From NCBI GenBank assembly GCA_902774905.1, contig CACYKF010000013.1:39486-103485 (forward strand): a stretch of DNA of 64,000 bases. Reading direction: 5' to 3'. A model generated the notes under the pieces. That model made no database searches and was not told the DNA's origin. It worked only from the letters and a program-made list of their open reading frames with translations. Below are positions 60,483 through 64,000 of the stretch, piece by piece (the first letter of the stretch is position 1; every line of letters begins with the position of its first letter). The stretch is from an uncultured bacterium. GTDB taxonomy: Bacteria > Cyanobacteriota > Vampirovibrionia > Gastranaerophilales > Gastranaerophilaceae. The translations under genes and the position numbers were made by a program.

Positions 60483-61241
60483 ATGGCAGAAATTATTTGG
60501 CTGAGTATGGATGAAGTTTGTAATCTAACAGGTGAAGTCAAAGAAACTGTCAGACGCAAATGTAAACGTGGTGAATATTCTTGTACTTATGATAAGAAAG
60601 GTAAATATAAAAACTATTTAATAAACCTTGATTCACTTCCGGAAGCTGCCAAAAACAGATACAACGGCATAAAAATAAATGTGCAACATTCTAAATTCTA
60701 TAAGGAATCTCCGGCATGGGCAAAGAAACAAGCTAAAAAATATGTTGAGTTAATAGAAAAGACAGAAGGGATGAAGCATAAAGAAATCGTTGAATTTCTA
60801 AAAGATTGGAACGAAAAACACCCTGATAAAAAATCAAGTTATTCTGCTTTATGCAAAGCTAGGGTTAAATATGAACAGTTCGGCGAAGATGCACTTTTAT
60901 CGAAGAAAGGTTTTAAGGAAGAGGAATACCGTGTAAAACCTGAATATTATGAGTATTATAAAAACCTTTATATGAAACCTGCAGCACCATCAGCAATTGA
61001 TTGTTGGATGCAAACCCTTAATTATGCAAAACAAAAAGATAAAATAAAAACTGCGAACTTTCCATGCGATAAGACTTTTGATAGATTATTAAAAAAAGAA
61101 TATTCAGCAGAAGAAATCAAAAGAGCAAGACGACACCACGAAAAAGTTATTGCGAGGGATTATTCAAATATCAAAGCGAATGAATATTGGATAATTGAAA
61201 GTTGTCAGCTCAAGTTTCAAGTAAAATATAAAAACAGCTAA
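60483..61241 (+). pseudogene. Truncated Mu-type transposase
   Basis: 252 residues: an N-terminal Mu-type winged DNA-binding domain (MAEIIWLSMDEVCNLTGEVK, GKYKNYLINLDSLPEAAK), then the helical end-binding domains (EIVEFLKDWNEKHPDKKSS, FPCDKTFDRLLKKEY) up to ANEYWI. In full-length proteins the DDE catalytic core starts at this point (typically NxxWxxDHHQ); here it gives way to IESCQLKFQVKYKNS and a stop. It can still bind ends but not transpose. A functional relative elsewhere could act on remaining ends. Confidence 0.75.
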
Positions 61242-61248
61242 AGTTACT

Positions 61249-61268
61249 GTTGGGCAGGTATGCCCAAC
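61249..61268. repeat. Short palindrome GTTGGGCA...TGCCCAAC
   Basis: 8-bp arms with a 4-base loop, directly after the transposase remnant. A REP-like hairpin or a terminator without a T-run. Confidence 0.55.
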
Positions 61269-61283
61269 CTACAAGCTTTTTAC

Positions 61284-61559
61284 TTAATCAATATCTGTAT
61301 ATATATTAATTTGTTTTTCTAACAGACCAAATTTTTCACCTAATTCTTTATATTTCTGCGTAAACCACGATTTTATTTTACTCGGTTCTTTCAATGTCCC
61401 GCGTTCTTTCATCAATTTAGTTGTTACATCCACAGGTAAGGTCGTCATTTCTTCATAAGTAAGCCCGGTTGAAACTTCCAAAGCATTAATTGTCTTTTTT
61501 GATAGTTTAAAATTCATACCAAAACTTTGATTATGCTGACATATTGGTAATACACGCAT
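61284..61559 (-). CDS. Hypothetical small protein with N-terminal SFG motif
   Basis: A 91-residue protein: MRVLPICQHNQSFGMNFKLSK followed by helices (KTINALEVSTGLTYEEMTTLP, KSWFTQKYKELGEKFGLLEKQ). AAGGGAAAT precedes the ATG at 61559. No family recognised. The QSFG near the N-terminus resembles NPSFG at residue 24 of the ADP-ribosyltransferase-like protein. No signal peptide. Confidence 0.65.
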   Translation of the reverse strand: MRVLPICQHNQSFGMNFKLSKKTINALEVSTGLTYEEMTTLPVDVTTKLMKERGTLKEPSKIKSWFTQKYKELGEKFGLLEKQINIYTDID

Positions 61560-61666
61560 TTTATATTTCCCTTATTTCCATACTGTTATTAAAAATTATA
61601 ATAATAAAATAATTTCATATTAACAAGTTTAACAACTTTTAAAACACTCTGCATTTTATAATAACC

Positions 61667-62599
61667 TTACCATCTGTACGGTTCAACATAGAACCAATAA
61701 TTTAATCCTGTAACATGCCTGACCGGTACTTTTACGCCTTTTATACTCCAGATAGCATTTAAAGCCGCCTCAACGGCTTCTTTAGAGCCGTTTGAACTTA
61801 CAACCTGAGCGTTTACAACATTACCTTTTTCATTCAATTCATACCTGATATGAACCGAACTATCCTCTTTTAAAGGCGGATTCCAATTCCGCTGAACCAG
61901 CAGCGCAACATTTATACGCGAGAAATTGGCAGGGAAAGAACTCATTGTTCTGACATCTTTTGCATCTTCAATTTTTATCGGATTTTTACCTATAAACTTG
62001 TAGTTTACAAGATTTGGCAACTGCGGCGGGGTAGCATAAGAAGCAAGATTCATATCATTTCCTCTGAAATGAATCTGATAACCTATTATATCTTTTTCCA
62101 TCTTAGGCAAGAAAGGTTCAAACGGCACACTGTCAAGAACCGCTTTTATTGCTTTGTTATCAAAATCCTGATTCCCGGATGAACGCAAAACACCATACGA
62201 AATTATTTTACCGTCTTTGCCCAAATTGAAATTCATTATAAAATCATTATTGACATCTTTTTCAACTTTACGCCAATTTCTGCGCACACAATATTCTATA
62301 TAGTTAGTGTATTTTGAAAATGCTCTGCTTGGGGTGAGTGGAACAGCCTTTGGCGTAGCAGGTGCAGGGGCGCTAACAGTAACAGATTTTTTAACTGAAT
62401 TATCAGTTTGCAAATCTATCTGAACGCTTTGCACATCCGCAGTTTTTACGGGCAAATTTTGAGGTTTTACAAATGTTTTTTGTTCAACCTGAGGTTTAGT
62501 TTTTGACGGAAATACATTTTTACCGTAATAACCCGCTAATATTCCGAGTGCCAAAACAAGCGAGACTATTGATATAAGTCCTAAATTATTTACTTTCAT
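61667..62599 (-). CDS. TonB C-terminal domain protein (two TonB repeats)
   Basis: A 310-residue protein with an N-terminal anchor helix (LGLISIVSLVLALGILAGYYG), a Pro/Lys/Val-rich spacer and two TonB/TolA-type C-terminal modules: YIEYCVRRNWRKVEKD...GKDGKIISYGVLRSSGNQDFD and VALLVQRNWNPPLKED...NEKGNVVNAQVVSSNGSKEAVEAAL. TonB proteins transmit energy to outer-membrane receptors; double-module proteins may have other envelope roles. GGAGG lies 6 bases upstream of the ATG. No exbBD genes in the window. Confidence 0.85.
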   Translation of the reverse strand: MKVNNLGLISIVSLVLALGILAGYYGKNVFPSKTKPQVEQKTFVKPQNLPVKTADVQSVQIDLQTDNSVKKSVTVSAPAPATPKAVPLTPSRAFSKYTNYIEYCVRRNWRKVEKDVNNDFIMNFNLGKDGKIISYGVLRSSGNQDFDNKAIKAVLDSVPFEPFLPKMEKDIIGYQIHFRGNDMNLASYATPPQLPNLVNYKFIGKNPIKIEDAKDVRTMSSFPANFSRINVALLVQRNWNPPLKEDSSVHIRYELNEKGNVVNAQVVSSNGSKEAVEAALNAIWSIKGVKVPVRHVTGLNYWFYVEPYRW

Positions 62600-62644
62600 A
62601 ATAACCTCCGAACAAATGAATTATAGCACATTTATTGAAATACC

Positions 62645-62674
62645 AAAACTATTATCCTGTCGGGTAATAGTTTT
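62645..62674. promoter_or_regulatory. 13-bp inverted repeat between divergent genes
   Basis: AAAACTATTATCC (62645-62657) pairs with GGGTAATAGTTTT (62662-62674), one wobble and a 4-base spacer. It sits in the 158-bp divergent promoter region of the TonB-like and response regulator genes, a good candidate for a shared operator. Confidence 0.55.
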
Positions 62675-62757
62675 AATATTGTGATGTAATACATTAGAAG
62701 TAATCCGTTAAATGTATAAGATACACTAATTATTTTTTTTAAAGGGAGAGAAACAAA

Positions 62758-63429
62758 ATGATTAAAGAAAAATGCATTAAAGTAGTTATTGTTGAGGATT
62801 TTAAACTGACAAGAGTCGGATTAAGGTGCGCACTTAATTCAAACCCCGACATTGATGTTGTAGCAGAATCAGAAGATGCTATACAGGGATTAAGGCAAAT
62901 TGAAAGAACAAAACCTGATGTAATTCTTATGGATTTGGGACTTCCCGGAATGAACGGAATACAGGCAATTTTAAAAATAAGAGAATCTGATAAGGATGTA
63001 AAAATTATTGCCTTGACATCTCACGACAGACAACAGGAGGTTGTCGGGGCATTGAGTTCCGGAGCTAATGCGTACTGCCTGAAAGATATTGACCCTGAAA
63101 AACTTGCAAATGTAATAAGAGATGTCAATGAAGGTGTCTGCTGGATAGACCCGATGGTCGCAGGGCTTGCGTTAAAATCTATTCCAAAAACTGATGATGC
63201 GGCGATCGTCGGAGAAAACTGCGCCTCAGAAATTAAAGTTCCGCTGACAGAACGAGAACACGAAGTTTTAAAACACCTTGTTGACGGTAAAAGTAACACA
63301 GAAATTGCAAAAGAACTTATAGTAAGCGTTCACACCGCAAAAGCACATGTTTGTTCGATTCTGCAAAAAATGTGTGTTAACGACAGGGTTCAGGCGGCAG
63401 TAAAAGCCGTAAAAGAAGGTATGGTCTAA
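62758..63429 (+). CDS. NarL/FixJ-family response regulator
   Basis: A 223-residue two-domain regulator: receiver domain with E13/D14, phospho-acceptor D59 in DVILMDLGLPGMNG, IIALTSHD and the lysine in CLKDIDP; LuxR-type helix-turn-helix (about 160-215) LTEREHEVLKHLVDGKSNTEIAKELIVSVHTAKAHVCS. AAGGGAGAG precedes the ATG. No kinase is adjacent; the soluble kinase at 273-935 is paired with another regulator. Ends shortly before a hairpin. Confidence 0.93.
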   Translation: MIKEKCIKVVIVEDFKLTRVGLRCALNSNPDIDVVAESEDAIQGLRQIERTKPDVILMDLGLPGMNGIQAILKIRESDKDVKIIALTSHDRQQEVVGALSSGANAYCLKDIDPEKLANVIRDVNEGVCWIDPMVAGLALKSIPKTDDAAIVGENCASEIKVPLTEREHEVLKHLVDGKSNTEIAKELIVSVHTAKAHVCSILQKMCVNDRVQAAVKAVKEGMV

Positions 63430-63452
63430 TTTTTCTGCGTTCACCATATAAA

Positions 63453-63497
63453 AAGAACTTTGGCACATGTAAATTTATACTTGTGCCAAAAGTTCTT
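63453..63497. terminator. Hairpin between convergent genes
   Basis: AAGAACTTTGGCACA (63453-63467) pairs with TGTGCCAAAAGTTCTT (63482-63497) with one bulged base. It lies after the response regulator and overlaps the last codons of maf; probably a bidirectional terminator. Confidence 0.65.
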
Positions 63498-64000
63498 CCA
63501 CAACTTTTGACGGCAAACCGATAACATTATCGATTTGTCCGTCAACCGATTTTACATACCCATCAGGCAACTCCTGTATTCCGTAACTGCCTGCTTTATC
63601 AAACGGTTTGAAATTATCAAGATAAAATTTGATTTGTTCTTCGGTCAAATTCTCAAAAGTTACATAAGTCGTGTCTGATTTAATTTTATATTCAAGTGTT
63701 TTTGAATTTACAACAGCAACAGATGTTACAACAAAATGAGTCTTTCCGGAAAGCATTTTTAAGGTGACAAAAGCGTCCTGATAATCTTTTGGTTTACCTA
63801 AAATTTTATTATCGAGAACAACTATCGTATCAGCCCCTAAAACCTGAGTATCAATGCCTTTTTTATTTAATTTTTTCGCAACATCAAGCGCCTTATTATA
63901 TGCAAGACTTTCTACAAATTCGTAAGAGAAAACCGTCTGGGTATGAGGTTCATCATATTCAGACGGTATTACGTCAAAATCCAATTTCATTGTTTTCAAA
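63475..64000 (-). CDS. maf: Maf-family nucleoside triphosphate pyrophosphatase (5' end outside window)
   Basis: House-cleaning pyrophosphatase that hydrolyses non-canonical or modified NTPs. Visible are LDFDVIPSEYDEP, ESLAYNKALDVAKK, VLGADTIVVLDNKILGKPKD, MLSGKTHFVVTSVAVV, KPFDKAGSYGIQE and VDGQIDNVIGLP, covering the family from its first third to the C-terminus. The usual start (LILASxSPRR) is missing because the frame runs off the right edge of the window; there is no reason to think the gene is broken. Confidence 0.95.
   Translation of the reverse strand, partial: LKTMKLDFDVIPSEYDEPHTQTVFSYEFVESLAYNKALDVAKKLNKKGIDTQVLGADTIVVLDNKILGKPKDYQDAFVTLKMLSGKTHFVVTSVAVVNSKTLEYKIKSDTTYVTFENLTEEQIKFYLDNFKPFDKAGSYGIQELPDGYVKSVDGQIDNVIGLPSKVVEELLAQV

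Overview
The window is AT-rich and comes from a Gram-negative-type bacterium (TolC, MacA/MacB, TonB-like, LicD and prepilin proteins). The best single lineage clue is a DUF3326 protein, a family I know mainly from Cyanobacteria and plastid-bearing organisms. Together with low GC, soluble or orphan NarL-type two-component proteins and a fermentative, gut-like gene set, it points to a non-photosynthetic cyanobacterial relative of the Gastranaerophilales/Melainabacteria kind. That assignment is inference. All calls were made by reading the sequence; no database search was run.

Layout. (1) 0.3-19.6 kb is an ordinary core region with intact genes: a response regulator and soluble histidine kinase, pgi, an atypical mnmA, TspO, a TPR protein, a prepilin-like protein, DUF3326, a cell-wall amidase, a zinc-ribbon protein, an HExxH protein, rubredoxin, a large unknown, a Met/Cys-rich small protein, and a five-gene MacAB-TolC operon that also holds a DUF3137 membrane protein. 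(2) At 19.73 kb a tRNA-Gly(GCC) gene marks the edge of a large accessory zone. Its 3' end is repeated at 19.97 kb and partly at 28.14 kb. (3) 20.3-28.0 kb holds a type IIG restriction-modification enzyme, an RloC/PrrC-like ATPase with an anticodon-nuclease-type R-xxx-E...H triad, and a frameshifted DUF1016 nuclease. (4) 28.2-30.3 kb holds a dispersed repeat split by a 1.8-kb insertion with a 5-bp target duplication. The insertion carries a possible ADP-ribosyltransferase gene. (5) 30.4-34.3 kb holds a deoxyinosine glycosylase, DUF2971, HNH, an AAA_14/DUF4143 ATPase and a solitary mobile mystery protein A. (6) 35.2-47.4 kb holds an AlwI-like restriction enzyme with two D12 adenine methylases, AbiH, small unknowns, a wrecked XRE gene next to an ImmA/IrrE peptidase, a second HNH, a kinase/Thg1-like/DUF4186 operon that looks like RNA repair, and HipBA. 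(7) 47.4-51 kb is scarred DNA: tails of a serine recombinase and an efflux outer-membrane protein, repeats, and a CstA::PreA deletion junction. (8) 51-57.5 kb is a phosphonate operon: two LicD proteins (one frameshifted), 2-aminoethylphosphonate transaminase, PEP mutase fused to a cytidylyltransferase domain, a nucleotidyltransferase and phosphonopyruvate decarboxylase. (9) 57.5-61.3 kb holds frameshifted or truncated genes, a secreted hydrolase and a truncated Mu-type transposase. (10) 61.3-64 kb returns to core-like genes: a TonB-domain protein, a second NarL regulator and Maf, which runs off the window.

How it fits together. The middle 40 kb reads as an accretion zone for defence and mobile genes, built beside a tRNA and punctuated by a dispersed repeat family near 28.2, 34.5 and 48.2 kb. 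The repeat copies carry nested insertions, which allows their order to be read. A candidate tRNA-cutting toxin (23.9 kb) and a candidate RNA-repair operon (43.0-44.6 kb) lie in the same island. The phosphonate operon would make CMP-aminoethylphosphonate for LicD-type transfer to a surface glycan. Frameshifts and deletion scars are absent from 0.3-19.6 kb but frequent from 26.9 to 61 kb, which suggests gene decay in the accessory DNA, or local assembly error.
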